64,000 nt of DNA, taken from positions 124,001 through 188,000 of the forward strand of contig JABCZH010000006.1 in assembly GCA_013289795.1 (NCBI GenBank). The letters are read 5' to 3'. This DNA comes from Acidobacteriota bacterium (GTDB lineage: Bacteria > Acidobacteriota > Terriglobia > Terriglobales > Acidobacteriaceae). The position numbers and the translations under genes are program-made. Positions 56,577 through 64,000 of this stretch are shown here, one piece after another (within the stretch, counting starts at the first letter, position 1; every line of letters begins with the position of its first letter). The notes under the pieces were generated by a model, which was not told the DNA's origin, searched no databases, and was given only the letters and a program-made list of their open reading frames with translations.

Positions 56577-57566
56577 CTAGCGCATAGCCGTGGCCGCACC
56601 CTCCACATCCGCAAATGAAAACGCTGTCGAAACGTTGGAGAACTCCTTGCCTCCAACTTCGACATAGGGATACACGAAATAGTTCAGCGGTTTGCCTGCC
56701 TGCTTCGGATTCAGCTCGATGTCGCGGCCCATGGTGAATTGCACGCGGTTGGCATCGTGCGCGCCGAAGAAGTAGTCACGCTTTTCCTGATGCTTCCAGG
56801 CTTCGGAGATGTCGACCGGAACCCATCCGTGGGCGGGGTCGAAGAAGTCGGCCCAGCAGTGGTAGCCGGCGATGTCGGCGGCGTGTTTATCGGGAGGCAG
56901 TGGGAACCCAATTTCGAAACGCGCGGGGATGCCTTGCGAGCGGGCCATGGCGATGAACAGGGAATGAAAGTCGGTACAGTTGCCTTTTTTGGCGTCGCAG
57001 GCGTAGAGCACATCGCCGCGACCCCAGCCGGTGCCGGTTTTGTCGTAGCGCATGGTGGTGAAAACGTAGTCATAAATGGCGCGCGCTTTGTCGAGCGGCT
57101 CAGTCTTTCCTTCGGTGACCTTCACGGCCAGATCGGCGGGCAGGCCGGTAATGGGAACCAGAACGTCGGGGGCGAGGTCGAGCTTACGTTGTTTATCCGG
57201 CAGCGACACGTCGGCGAGATGTGGGGTGTACGCGCCCAGGGTCATACGCTCGTGGCGGACGACGTCATTCACAACTTCAAAATGAAATTCGACCTGTTTG
57301 GCTTTTGAAGTTTCGGCGTAATACATCTCATTGCCGTACTTCGATTCGTGAGTCTTCTTGAGCGGCAGGTCGCCGCTGGCGGACATGACTTTTACTTCCT
57401 GGGAATTGTCGGAGTGGGCGGTGGGAATCCAGATGCGCACCTTTTCTCCGACGGGCACGTTCTTGACGGTGAAGACGTAGTGGAAGGTGAAATGGCGAGT
57501 TTCCTGGGCCGAAATCTGCAACGATAAAGCGAGCAGTAGCAGTGGGGCGAAGGCATAACGACGCAT
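56577..57566 (-). CDS. Exported transglutaminase-like protein
   Basis: A 329-residue protein with a signal peptide (APLLLLALSLQISAQ). Residues 20-150 are an immunoglobulin-like domain. Residues 175-260 hold the papain-like transglutaminase core: the Cys in KKGNCTDFHSLFIAMARSQG, the His in GYHCWADFFDPAHGWVPVDI and the following Asp. This family usually acts as a peptidase, amidase or inactive scaffold in bacterial envelopes. It belongs to a common acidobacterial set of DUF3857/transglutaminase proteins. The target is unknown. Confidence 0.8.
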   Translation of the reverse strand: MRRYAFAPLLLLALSLQISAQETRHFTFHYVFTVKNVPVGEKVRIWIPTAHSDNSQEVKVMSASGDLPLKKTHESKYGNEMYYAETSKAKQVEFHFEVVNDVVRHERMTLGAYTPHLADVSLPDKQRKLDLAPDVLVPITGLPADLAVKVTEGKTEPLDKARAIYDYVFTTMRYDKTGTGWGRGDVLYACDAKKGNCTDFHSLFIAMARSQGIPARFEIGFPLPPDKHAADIAGYHCWADFFDPAHGWVPVDISEAWKHQEKRDYFFGAHDANRVQFTMGRDIELNPKQAGKPLNYFVYPYVEVGGKEFSNVSTAFSFADVEGAATAMR

Positions 57567-57701
57567 GATCTAGCTCCTCATCTTGGTTAGCGAACGCGTG
57601 AGCGACACACGGGCGTCAGGACGGGCGCGCTTAAGTGAAGCCGCGGTGCGTGGATGCCATGGATCGCTGTCCTGATGGATCGACTTATTGTAAACGAAAA
57701 C

Positions 57702-57728
57702 TTGGCTGTTCTTTCCCCGCGCTATAAT
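57702..57728 (+). promoter_or_regulatory. Sigma-70-type promoter of the kinase gene
   Basis: TTGGCT (57702-57707), 15-bp spacer, TATAAT (57723-57728). The ATG follows 11 bases after the -10, so the mRNA leader is only a few nucleotides. Confidence 0.65.
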
Positions 57729-57739
57729 GGCGCGCGAGC

Positions 57740-60331
57740 ATGACTCTTATCTCCGGCACGAAACTCGGTCCTTACGAAATCCAAGCTCCTCTCGGTGCGG
57801 GCGGCATGGGGGACGTGTACCGTGCGCGGGACACCCGGCTCGGACGTGACGTTGCCATCAAAGTGTTGCCCGAGGCATTCGCACGTGACGCGGAGCGGTT
57901 GCGGCGGTTTGAGACTGAAGCGCGAGCCGTGGCCGCGCTGAATCATCCCAACATTCTTTCCATCCACGACATTGGCACGTCTGACGGGGCCCCCTATCTG
58001 GTATCGGAGTGCCTGGAGGGGCGCTCTCTGCGCCAGGAATTGAGCGGCGGCGCTCTGCCGTTGCGGCGCGCGGTAGAGTACGCGAGAGAGATCGCACAAG
58101 GGCTGGCGGCGGCGCACGATAAAGGCATCATTCATCGCGATCTCAAACCAGAAAATGTTTTTGTGACACAAGACGGCCGAGTGAAGATTCTGGATTTCGG
58201 TCTCGCCAAGCTGGCCGCGCCGGAGACTGCTTCAAATGAAGGCGCGACAGTGGAAGCAGTGCCAACCTCGGCAGGGGCAGTCCTGGGTACGGTCGGATAT
58301 ATGTCCCCAGAACAAGTAAAAGGCGAGGCCGCGGACGCGCGCTCTGACATTTTCGCTTTGGGAACTGTTCTGTACGAAATGCTTTCCGGGCAGCGCGCGT
58401 TTCGCCGGGATACGTCGGCCGAGGCCATGACTGCGATCCTCAAGGAGGAGCCAGCGGAACTGAGTGCGTCGGGCAGGCCGATCTCGCCGGCGATGGAACG
58501 GATTGTACGGCGGTGCCTGGAGAAGAAGCCGCTACAGCGGTTTCAGTCGGCACGCGACCTGGCCTTCAACCTCGAAGAGCTTTCTGGTGTTTCGTCGGCG
58601 AGCGCAGCAACGGCGGCCGCAGCGGTGGGGCAGCCACGCAAATGGCTTGTGCCCCTCGCGCTTGGCATGGTGCTGCTTGTCGCAGGGGGCTTGGCAGGCT
58701 GGCTGATGTCACGCGGTGCGGGCTCTGCCGCGCCGCCTCTGTACCATCAACTGACTTTCGAGCGTGGATTGGTTTATGCCGCGCGCTTTGCCCCCGACGG
58801 ACGTTCGATTTATTACAGCGCAAGCTGGAATGGCCAGCCGTTACAGATCTATTCGACTGCCCCCGACAGCCCGGAATCACGGCCGTTGGGCCTGATGAAC
58901 TCTACGTTGTTTGCGGTTTCTTCCACTGATATGGCAGTTTCTCTCGGCTGCGAGGATCGTTATATCGGGAACTGCCAGGGAACTTTGGGGCTGGTGCCGG
59001 CTGCGGGCGGAACTCCGCGGGAGATTGTGGAGAATGCTCTTGCTGCCGACTGGACGGCTGACGCGAGCGAGATGGCGGTGATCCGCCAGGTGAACGGGAA
59101 ATATCGTGTGGAATTTCCGCGTGGGAAGATGATTTACGAGAGCGACCGCCCCCTGCGTTACTTGCGGATTTCTCCGCGTGCTAATGCTGTGGCATTCGCG
59201 GAACTTCAGGGCGTGGATGGTGATGCGGGGTGGGCACAGGCGGTTGACCGGAATGGAAAGGTGCTGATCCGTTCGGCGACGTACGTCAGCCTGGAAGGGC
59301 TGGCATGGTCGCCGTCGGGAGACGAAGTATGGCTTGGCGGTACGATACACGAGGCTTGGGCGAACGAGATCCGTGCCGCGGGTTTCAATGGTAAAGAGCG
59401 GATCGTGCTTCGCCTGCCGGGCATGCTGCGGCTACACGATGTTTCGCGCGATGGGCGGATACTGCTTTCCCAAGAGTCGTGGAGGTGCGGGATACAGTAT
59501 CGGAGACCAAAAGACGCGAAAGAGCGTGATCTTTCCTGGCTGGACTATGCAGAGTTGAGAGACCTTTCGGCGGACGGCACCAAGGTTGTGTTTGACGACT
59601 GGGGATCAGCGGCGGGTGCGTCTGGCTTGGCCTACGTGCGGAAAGCCGACGGGTCGCCGGCAACCAAACTAGGCGAATGGTCCATACCGGTTATCTCCGC
59701 GGACGGAACGCAAGTCCTGGCGTTTGAGGCCGCGGCGGTGGGTACTTCACGTCCGGCTTTAATTCCCACGGGAGCGGGGGAAGTACGCTTTTTGAACTCT
59801 ACTCTGGCGCTGCAGTCGAATGCGATGGGATTCATGCCGGATAAGAAGTCCGTCTACTTTTCGAATGATGACGGCCACGGATGGCGAATGTACGTCGCGG
59901 ACATAGACGGCGGCGCTGCGCGTGCGGTTACTCCTGTGATTTCGGTGCGAACCCATTATTTCGAATCGCACGTGGTCTCGCCCGATGGCAAGCTGATGTT
60001 CGCGCGCGATGTGACCGGGAAAGGCATGCTTTATCCGATTGCGGGCGGAGAGGCTCGGTCGGTTCCCGGATGGTTGGCGGAGGATATCTGGATCACGTGG
60101 TCTGGGGATGGACGCACGGGTTTTGTGTATCAGGATGATAAAACCTCCGCGCCGGTGTACCGGATCGATATGACCACAGGGAAGAGAGTTCTGGTCGAGA
60201 CCATTGCTCCCAGCGATTCGGCCGGGGTGACGGCGATTGTGAGCGTCCGCATGACGGCGGACGGAAAGACTTACGCCTATTCCGATACCCGAGAACTGTC
60301 GGACCTCTTCCTGGTGTCGGGCGTGCACTGA
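57740..60331 (+). CDS. Ser/Thr protein kinase with WD40-like beta-propeller sensor
   Basis: An 863-residue transmembrane kinase. The catalytic domain spans residues 12-275: glycine-rich LGAGGMGDVYRAR, K41, HRDLKPENVFV with D134, DFGLAKL, and GTVGYMSPEQVKGE for APE. A transmembrane helix lies near 301-325 (WLVPLALGMVLLVAGGLAGW). The periplasmic part (about 335-860) consists of TolB/WD40-like repeats such as RFAPDGRSIYYSASWNG and VSPDGKLMFARDVTGKG. This architecture is a hallmark of Acidobacteriota. The ligand is unknown. Confidence 0.93.
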   Translation: MTLISGTKLGPYEIQAPLGAGGMGDVYRARDTRLGRDVAIKVLPEAFARDAERLRRFETEARAVAALNHPNILSIHDIGTSDGAPYLVSECLEGRSLRQELSGGALPLRRAVEYAREIAQGLAAAHDKGIIHRDLKPENVFVTQDGRVKILDFGLAKLAAPETASNEGATVEAVPTSAGAVLGTVGYMSPEQVKGEAADARSDIFALGTVLYEMLSGQRAFRRDTSAEAMTAILKEEPAELSASGRPISPAMERIVRRCLEKKPLQRFQSARDLAFNLEELSGVSSASAATAAAAVGQPRKWLVPLALGMVLLVAGGLAGWLMSRGAGSAAPPLYHQLTFERGLVYAARFAPDGRSIYYSASWNGQPLQIYSTAPDSPESRPLGLMNSTLFAVSSTDMAVSLGCEDRYIGNCQGTLGLVPAAGGTPREIVENALAADWTADASEMAVIRQVNGKYRVEFPRGKMIYESDRPLRYLRISPRANAVAFAELQGVDGDAGWAQAVDRNGKVLIRSATYVSLEGLAWSPSGDEVWLGGTIHEAWANEIRAAGFNGKERIVLRLPGMLRLHDVSRDGRILLSQESWRCGIQYRRPKDAKERDLSWLDYAELRDLSADGTKVVFDDWGSAAGASGLAYVRKADGSPATKLGEWSIPVISADGTQVLAFEAAAVGTSRPALIPTGAGEVRFLNSTLALQSNAMGFMPDKKSVYFSNDDGHGWRMYVADIDGGAARAVTPVISVRTHYFESHVVSPDGKLMFARDVTGKGMLYPIAGGEARSVPGWLAEDIWITWSGDGRTGFVYQDDKTSAPVYRIDMTTGKRVLVETIAPSDSAGVTAIVSVRMTADGKTYAYSDTRELSDLFLVSGVH

Positions 60332-60406
60332 GTAAGCGTTGTTGACGGTCGTTCTTTGGAGTCGCGCATTCACAAGCCATTCACGCGGCTGCGATAGAAT
60401 TTCCCG

Positions 60407-61342
60407 ATGCCTACTGCCATTCAATGCCGTGATCTGCGTAAGACCTACGACGGCAAAGTTGAAGCTGTGCGGGGGTTGAGTCTTGAGATTCAGGCAGGGG
60501 AATGTTTTGGCCTGCTGGGGCCGAATGGGGCGGGGAAGACAACCACGATTGAAATTCTGGAAGGGCTGCTGGCGCCAACCTCCGGAGAAGTCACGATTCT
60601 GGGTCGAACCTGGCAGAAAGATTCTCGTGAGCTGCGCGAGTGGCTGGGGATTTCGTTGCAGGAGACCCGGCTTTCGGAGAAATTGTCGGTGCGGGAGACG
60701 ATCGAGCTGTTTGCCAGCTTTTACAGCCAGCCGCGATCCTCGGATGAAGTGTTGAAGGAATTGCAGCTGGAAGAGAAAGCGGATGCCTGGGTGGGAAAGC
60801 TTTCGGGCGGGCAGCGGCAGCGACTGGCGGTGGCGACGGCGCTGGTAGGGAATCCGAAGGTGTTGTTTCTGGATGAGCCGACTACGGGGCTTGATCCGCA
60901 GAGCCGGCGCCAGCTTTGGGACATTGTTCGCGCGTTTCAGCGGAACGGAGGCACGGTGCTGCTGACGACGCATTATATGGATGAGGCCGAGCGGCTATGT
61001 GACCGGCTAGCGATCATTGACCACGGGCAGGTCATTGCGGAAGGCACGCCGCTGGACCTGATTGAGCGGCTGGGCGGACATCACGTGGTGGAGTTTGAGG
61101 CGAGCGGAGAATCCGGCGATGGAGCGGCGCTCGAGCACTGGCAGGCTTTGCCCGGCGTTGAATCGGTGCGACACGATGATGGGCTAGTGTGTTTGAACGT
61201 GCGCGAGCCGCACTTGACCATTCCTGCGCTGCTTGAAGCGGTGCAGAAGCGGGGTTCTCAACTGCAGCACCTAACTACGCGCCAGGCGAGCCTGGAGGAT
61301 GTGTTTGTGCGGCTGACGGGCCGGCATTTGAGGGAAGCGTGA
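60407..61342 (+). CDS. ABC-2 transporter ATP-binding protein
   Basis: A 311-residue ATPase: GPNGAGKTT (Walker A), LSGGQRQRLAVATALVGNPK (signature), LFLDEPTTGLDPQSRRQLWD (Walker B) and TTHYMDEAERLCDRLAIIDH (H-loop). The C-terminal region beyond residue 220 is the CcmA/DrrA-type extension. A TAGAAT box ends six bases before the ATG, consistent with a leaderless mRNA. Its stop overlaps the start of the thioredoxin-like gene, which precedes the permease, making a three-gene unit. Confidence 0.93.
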   Translation: MPTAIQCRDLRKTYDGKVEAVRGLSLEIQAGECFGLLGPNGAGKTTTIEILEGLLAPTSGEVTILGRTWQKDSRELREWLGISLQETRLSEKLSVRETIELFASFYSQPRSSDEVLKELQLEEKADAWVGKLSGGQRQRLAVATALVGNPKVLFLDEPTTGLDPQSRRQLWDIVRAFQRNGGTVLLTTHYMDEAERLCDRLAIIDHGQVIAEGTPLDLIERLGGHHVVEFEASGESGDGAALEHWQALPGVESVRHDDGLVCLNVREPHLTIPALLEAVQKRGSQLQHLTTRQASLEDVFVRLTGRHLREA

Positions 61343-62232
61343 TGAGAAGTAGGTGCGTGACTCGTTATGTGGCTGGCTTGGTGGCCATTCTGGCCATATC
61401 CGGCATATTCGGTGTTGTAGAGGGATGGTCGCAGTCTGCCTCCAGCCCCGGGACGGAAATCTTTCCCGCCTTGGAGCAATGGAAGAGCGCGATTATCGCG
61501 GGCGATGTTTCCGCGCTGAAACAGCTATACAGCACGAGTCCTGCTGTTCTTGTGGTCACCAAGAAAGGTCATGAGGATGCCGACGCGGATGTGGGATTCT
61601 GGATAGGGCTGAAGCCGCGCAGCATGAAGCTTGACGTTGTGCAGTCGATGGCATCGGACCCTGGAACGAATAAATTTGTGGTGCAGGTGGAGATTCGCTC
61701 TGCCGGGAGCTCTGGCGATGAGACCGTGTATGTGACAGCCGGCCAGGTTTGGCAGCAGCAGGGCGAACAGTGGCGACTGATCGCGATCAAGCGGACTGGG
61801 CCTGCACATTTGAAACAGCCAGTCTCCACTTCCAAGAAGATCTATCCACCCGAAGCGGACGCGCGGGCGGAGATCAAAGAAGCGAAAGAAAAAGCCGCCA
61901 AGCTGCATAAGCAGGTCTTGCTGGTGTTCGGCGCGAATTGGTGCTACGACTGCCATGTGCTTGATCTTGCCTTTCAGCGGCCGGACCTTGCTCCAGTGCT
62001 GAGTGGGAACTATGAAGTGGTGCACGTTGACGTGGGCCGAGGAGACAAGAATCAGGATTTGATGCAGCAGTACCAGGTGCCGATGAAGGGCGGCATCCCC
62101 GGCCTGGCGGTATTAGGGAGCGACGGGAAGCTGCTTTACAGTCAGAAGAATGGCGAATTCGAGAACGCACGCAACCTTACACCTGAAGCGTTACTTGAAT
62201 TCCTGAACAAGTGGAAACCAAAAACACCGTAG
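61342..62232 (+). CDS. Exported SnoaL/DUF4440-like and thioredoxin-fold protein in an ABC cassette
   Basis: From the ATG at 61342 the protein has 296 residues; GTG 61339 is an alternative. The N-terminus is a signal-type segment (YVAGLVAILAISGIFGVVEG). Residues 38-150 look like a NTF2/SnoaL-type fold (FPALEQWKSAIIAGDVSALK, AGQVWQQQGEQWRLIAIKRT). Residues 180-290 are a thioredoxin fold with FGANWCYDCHVLDLAFQRPD (CxxC) and GIPGLAVLGSDGKLLYSQKN (cis-Pro). It lies between the ATPase and permease genes of an ABC-2 exporter, with an overlapping start, so it is co-translated. A redox partner role is inferred. Confidence 0.72.
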   Translation: MRSRCVTRYVAGLVAILAISGIFGVVEGWSQSASSPGTEIFPALEQWKSAIIAGDVSALKQLYSTSPAVLVVTKKGHEDADADVGFWIGLKPRSMKLDVVQSMASDPGTNKFVVQVEIRSAGSSGDETVYVTAGQVWQQQGEQWRLIAIKRTGPAHLKQPVSTSKKIYPPEADARAEIKEAKEKAAKLHKQVLLVFGANWCYDCHVLDLAFQRPDLAPVLSGNYEVVHVDVGRGDKNQDLMQQYQVPMKGGIPGLAVLGSDGKLLYSQKNGEFENARNLTPEALLEFLNKWKPKTP

Positions 62233-62249
62233 CGGGCTGAACGATTGCC

Positions 62250-63359
62250 ATGAGTGTTGCTCAACAAATGCCAGTCAACGAACGGGGAACTCCGCTGCGG
62301 GCCGTGCGGCGCAACGGGCGCTGGGCGGGTTACCGGCACCTGTTGGCGTCGCGCATGAAGGAAATGAAGCGCGAGCCGGAAGTGATTTTTTGGGTATTTG
62401 GGTTTCCGCTGCTGTTGGCGCTGGGGTTGGGGATTGCCTTTCGCAACAAGCCAGCTGATGTGAGCTCGATTGCGGTCGTAGGCTCGGAGGCGCAAAGCGT
62501 CATCGGGTTGCTTGAGCATTCTCCGCGGAAGGCGTCTATTAAAGCCGACGTGCTGGACGAGGCCGCAGCGCTCAAGGGCTTTCGCGTGGGGAAGTACGAT
62601 CTGGTGATCGAAAGCGACGGCAAAGGCGGGTTCAAGTATGTCTATGATCCGGCGCGCCCGGAGAGCGTTTTGTCGCGTGCCGAGGTGGACCATGCGCTGC
62701 AAGCGGCGGCGGGGCGGCAGGATGCTTTGTCCACGGTTACTGTTGTTTCGAGCGAGCCGGGATCGAGGTATATCGATTTTCTTATTCCCGGGTTGATTGG
62801 CATGAACGTGATGAACGCGGCCATGTGGGGGATTGGTTTCGCGATTGTGGATATGCGCCAGCGCAAGCTGCTGAAGCGGTTTGTGGCGACTCCGATGAGA
62901 CGGAGCGATTTCCTGCTGGCGCTGGCCAGCAGCCGGCTGGTGCTGATGACGGTGGAAGTCGGGATGCTCTTGGGCTTCGGCGCTCTGGTGTTCAAGATGC
63001 AGATATTGGGATCGATTCCGACGATTCTGCTGATTGGGGCGAGCGGAGCGCTGGGTTTTGCGGGATTGGGATTGCTGACGGCGAGCCGGTCGCAGAAGAT
63101 TGAGAGCGTCAGCGGGCTGATCAATTTGGTGATGATGCCGATGTGGATATTCTCGGGCGTGTTCTTTTCCTACGAGCGCTTTCCGGCGGTGATTCAGCCG
63201 TTCATCAAGGCGTTGCCGCTGACGGCGCTGAATGACGCTTTACGGGCGACGATACTGGAAGGAGCCACGCTGGGAGCGCAGTCGGGACGCCTGCTGGTAC
63301 TGGCATTGTGGGGAGGGATTTCGTTTGTGCTGGCGGTGAAGTGGTTCCGGTGGACGTAA
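62250..63359 (+). CDS. ABC-2 type transporter permease
   Basis: A 369-residue permease. A cytosolic N-terminus of about 50 residues precedes the first helix (VIFWVFGFPLLLALGLGIAF). A large extracytoplasmic loop at about 65-170 is followed by five further helices (FLIPGLIGMNVMNAAMWGIG, LVLMTVEVGMLLGFGALVFK, ILLIGASGALGFAGLGLLTA, IFSGVFFSYERFPAVIQPF). The FSGVFFxxxxFP motif is characteristic of ABC-2 exporters (DrrB/YhaP-like). It pairs with the ATPase two genes upstream. The substrate is unknown. Confidence 0.9.
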   Translation: MSVAQQMPVNERGTPLRAVRRNGRWAGYRHLLASRMKEMKREPEVIFWVFGFPLLLALGLGIAFRNKPADVSSIAVVGSEAQSVIGLLEHSPRKASIKADVLDEAAALKGFRVGKYDLVIESDGKGGFKYVYDPARPESVLSRAEVDHALQAAAGRQDALSTVTVVSSEPGSRYIDFLIPGLIGMNVMNAAMWGIGFAIVDMRQRKLLKRFVATPMRRSDFLLALASSRLVLMTVEVGMLLGFGALVFKMQILGSIPTILLIGASGALGFAGLGLLTASRSQKIESVSGLINLVMMPMWIFSGVFFSYERFPAVIQPFIKALPLTALNDALRATILEGATLGAQSGRLLVLALWGGISFVLAVKWFRWT

Positions 63360-63409
63360 CTTGGCAATGGCCAACGCGTGTGAGGTAATATGAGTCTACG
63401 CGTGAACGA

Positions 63410-63484
63410 GCGGGAGTAGTTCAGCGGTAGAACGCCAGCTTCCCAAGCTGGATGTCACGGGTTCGATCCCCGTCTCCCGCTCCA
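63410..63484 (+). tRNA. tRNA-Gly (anticodon CCC)
   Basis: The acceptor GCGGGAG pairs with CTCCCGC, with T as discriminator and an encoded CCA (63482-63484). The anticodon arm is CCAGC-TTCCCAA-GCTGG, placing CCC at 34-36. D arm GTTCAGCGGTAGAAC and T arm GGGTTCGATCCCC-type sequences are normal. Confidence 0.95.
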
Positions 63485-63563
63485 TTTTGCAACCTGGCGA
63501 GAGCCTGTCGAAGCCGTGGGCGCAACTGTGTGCCGTTAGCGGCGGTGTGGCTAGAATAAGAAT

Positions 63564-63740
63564 ATGAGCGACGAGAGAATTGATCTTTTGTGTCCGCATT
63601 GTAATGCGACGTTTGCCACTTTCCTGAAGGAGTTGGCAGAAAAGAATGCCAAAGTCGTGTGCCCTAGTTGTGGCAAGGAACATGACGGACAACACTCTCC
63701 CAAGGCTGCAAACCCGGTTGCCGGGATGAAACGTACATGA
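63564..63740 (+). CDS. Small zinc-ribbon protein
   Basis: A 58-residue ORF (MSDERIDLLCPHCNATFATF) with two CxxC pairs: LLCPHC near residue 10 and VCPSCGKEH near 33, a rubredoxin-like zinc ribbon. The tail is Pro/Ala/Lys rich. A TAGAAT box ends six bases before the ATG, as for the ABC ATPase gene, so it may be leaderless. It lies 80 bp after tRNA-Gly. Similar short zinc ribbons are common; the function is unknown. Confidence 0.55.
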   Translation: MSDERIDLLCPHCNATFATFLKELAEKNAKVVCPSCGKEHDGQHSPKAANPVAGMKRT

Positions 63741-63797
63741 TCGCAAAGCCGGGGGGCATAGGTTCGATCGCCGCGTCCCGTACCGTTTTTCACAGCC

Positions 63798-63825
63798 TTG
63801 CCTCCTAGCCAACCGGGGGTATAAT
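63798..63825 (+). promoter_or_regulatory. Sigma-70-type promoter near the right edge
   Basis: TTGCCT (63798-63803), 16-bp spacer, TATAAT (63820-63825), followed by a TTGGAG site and an ATG at 63849. It drives the partial gene at the window edge. Confidence 0.6.
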
Positions 63826-63848
63826 GGTCGGCAAATTGGAGTAGCGCG

Positions 63849-64000
63849 ATGAAGACCCGCACGGTAGTCCCTCTTTGCACACACCTCGATAGGCAGCTTG
63901 GCAGGTATGTCGCAGCGGCTGAGGCAACGACAAGAACCAGTCCGGACCTATTCACTGCGACGGTGATCTGCTCGCTGGGACTTGGCAGCCTGGCGCTTTT
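63849..64000 (+). CDS. Exported-protein gene, N-terminal part only (runs off right edge)
   Basis: From the ATG at 63849 the frame is open to the edge: MKTRTVVPLCTHLDRQLGRY, then VAAAEATTRTSPDLFTATVI and CSLGLGSLAL. A charged N-terminus followed by a hydrophobic stretch resembles long signal sequences of acidobacterial exported proteins. TATAAT and TTGGAG precede it. The product cannot be named from 50 residues. Confidence 0.5.
   Translation, partial: MKTRTVVPLCTHLDRQLGRYVAAAEATTRTSPDLFTATVICSLGLGSLAL

Noticed and set aside
63741-63790. tRNA T-arm-like sequence AGGTTCGATCGCCGCGTCCCG
   Set aside because: Lacks an acceptor stem, D arm and anticodon arm; at most a tRNA fragment.

Overview
The window looks like a chromosomal stretch of an Acidobacteriota bacterium, most likely class Terriglobia. 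This is inference from gene content and repeat style; no rRNA gene is present to confirm it. Pointers are the transmembrane Ser/Thr kinase fused to a WD40-like propeller, the ECF42-type sigma factor beside a YCII protein, coiled-coil porin architecture, small lineage-type proteins, moderately high GC, and many dispersed intergenic repeats (CACAGAGG-type, GTCATCCTGAG-type, GGCACGGCTGAAGCCGTGCC-type and a CCCACGTCTCGC hairpin). Almost every gap above about 150 bp contains such repeats.

Layout. 0-12 kb: a MoaD/ThiS-like fragment at the left edge, a GT39-like membrane enzyme, secreted propeller proteins, a YCII/VOC/ECF42 cluster, RdgB, a double-PilZ protein and a large membrane protein. 12-19 kb: a 2OG-Fe(II) oxygenase, a lone PD-(D/E)XK nuclease, a 1.3-kb non-coding tandem repeat array, then a two-gene TIR plus KGGVGRT-ATPase module that resembles an immune or signalling cassette. 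18-26 kb: a metallo-beta-lactamase hydrolase, secG, tRNA-Leu, and the glycolytic genes gap, pgk and tpiA on the minus strand. Four 167-bp direct repeats between gap and pgk each carry a copy of the pgk start region. 26-36 kb: housekeeping and stress genes, including an overlapping minus-strand run that ends in a tiny metallothionein-like gene and CsbD, and a pterin cluster (two PTPS paralogues, folE, SDR). 36-40 kb: a peptidase-MA/TPR/TonB protein and glutaryl-CoA dehydrogenase.

40-56 kb is a phosphate and polyphosphate neighbourhood: pstS, a porin, ppk1, sixA, ppx, a CHAD protein, pstC-pstA-pstB-phoU and a propeller-phosphoesterase. Identical-architecture Pho boxes (TTnTAAC-N4-CTGTAAC) precede pstS and pstC, which suggests one regulon for phosphate scavenging and polyP turnover. 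56-64 kb: a transglutaminase-like protein, the Ser/Thr kinase, an ABC-2 exporter with a thioredoxin-like gene between its ATPase and permease, tRNA-Gly, a small zinc-ribbon gene, and a truncated exported-protein gene at the right edge.

The best candidates for something undescribed are the TIR/KGGVGRT ATPase pair, the pgk start-codon repeat, the metallothionein/CsbD mini-operon, and the PTPS pair in which the second copy has lost its catalytic His.
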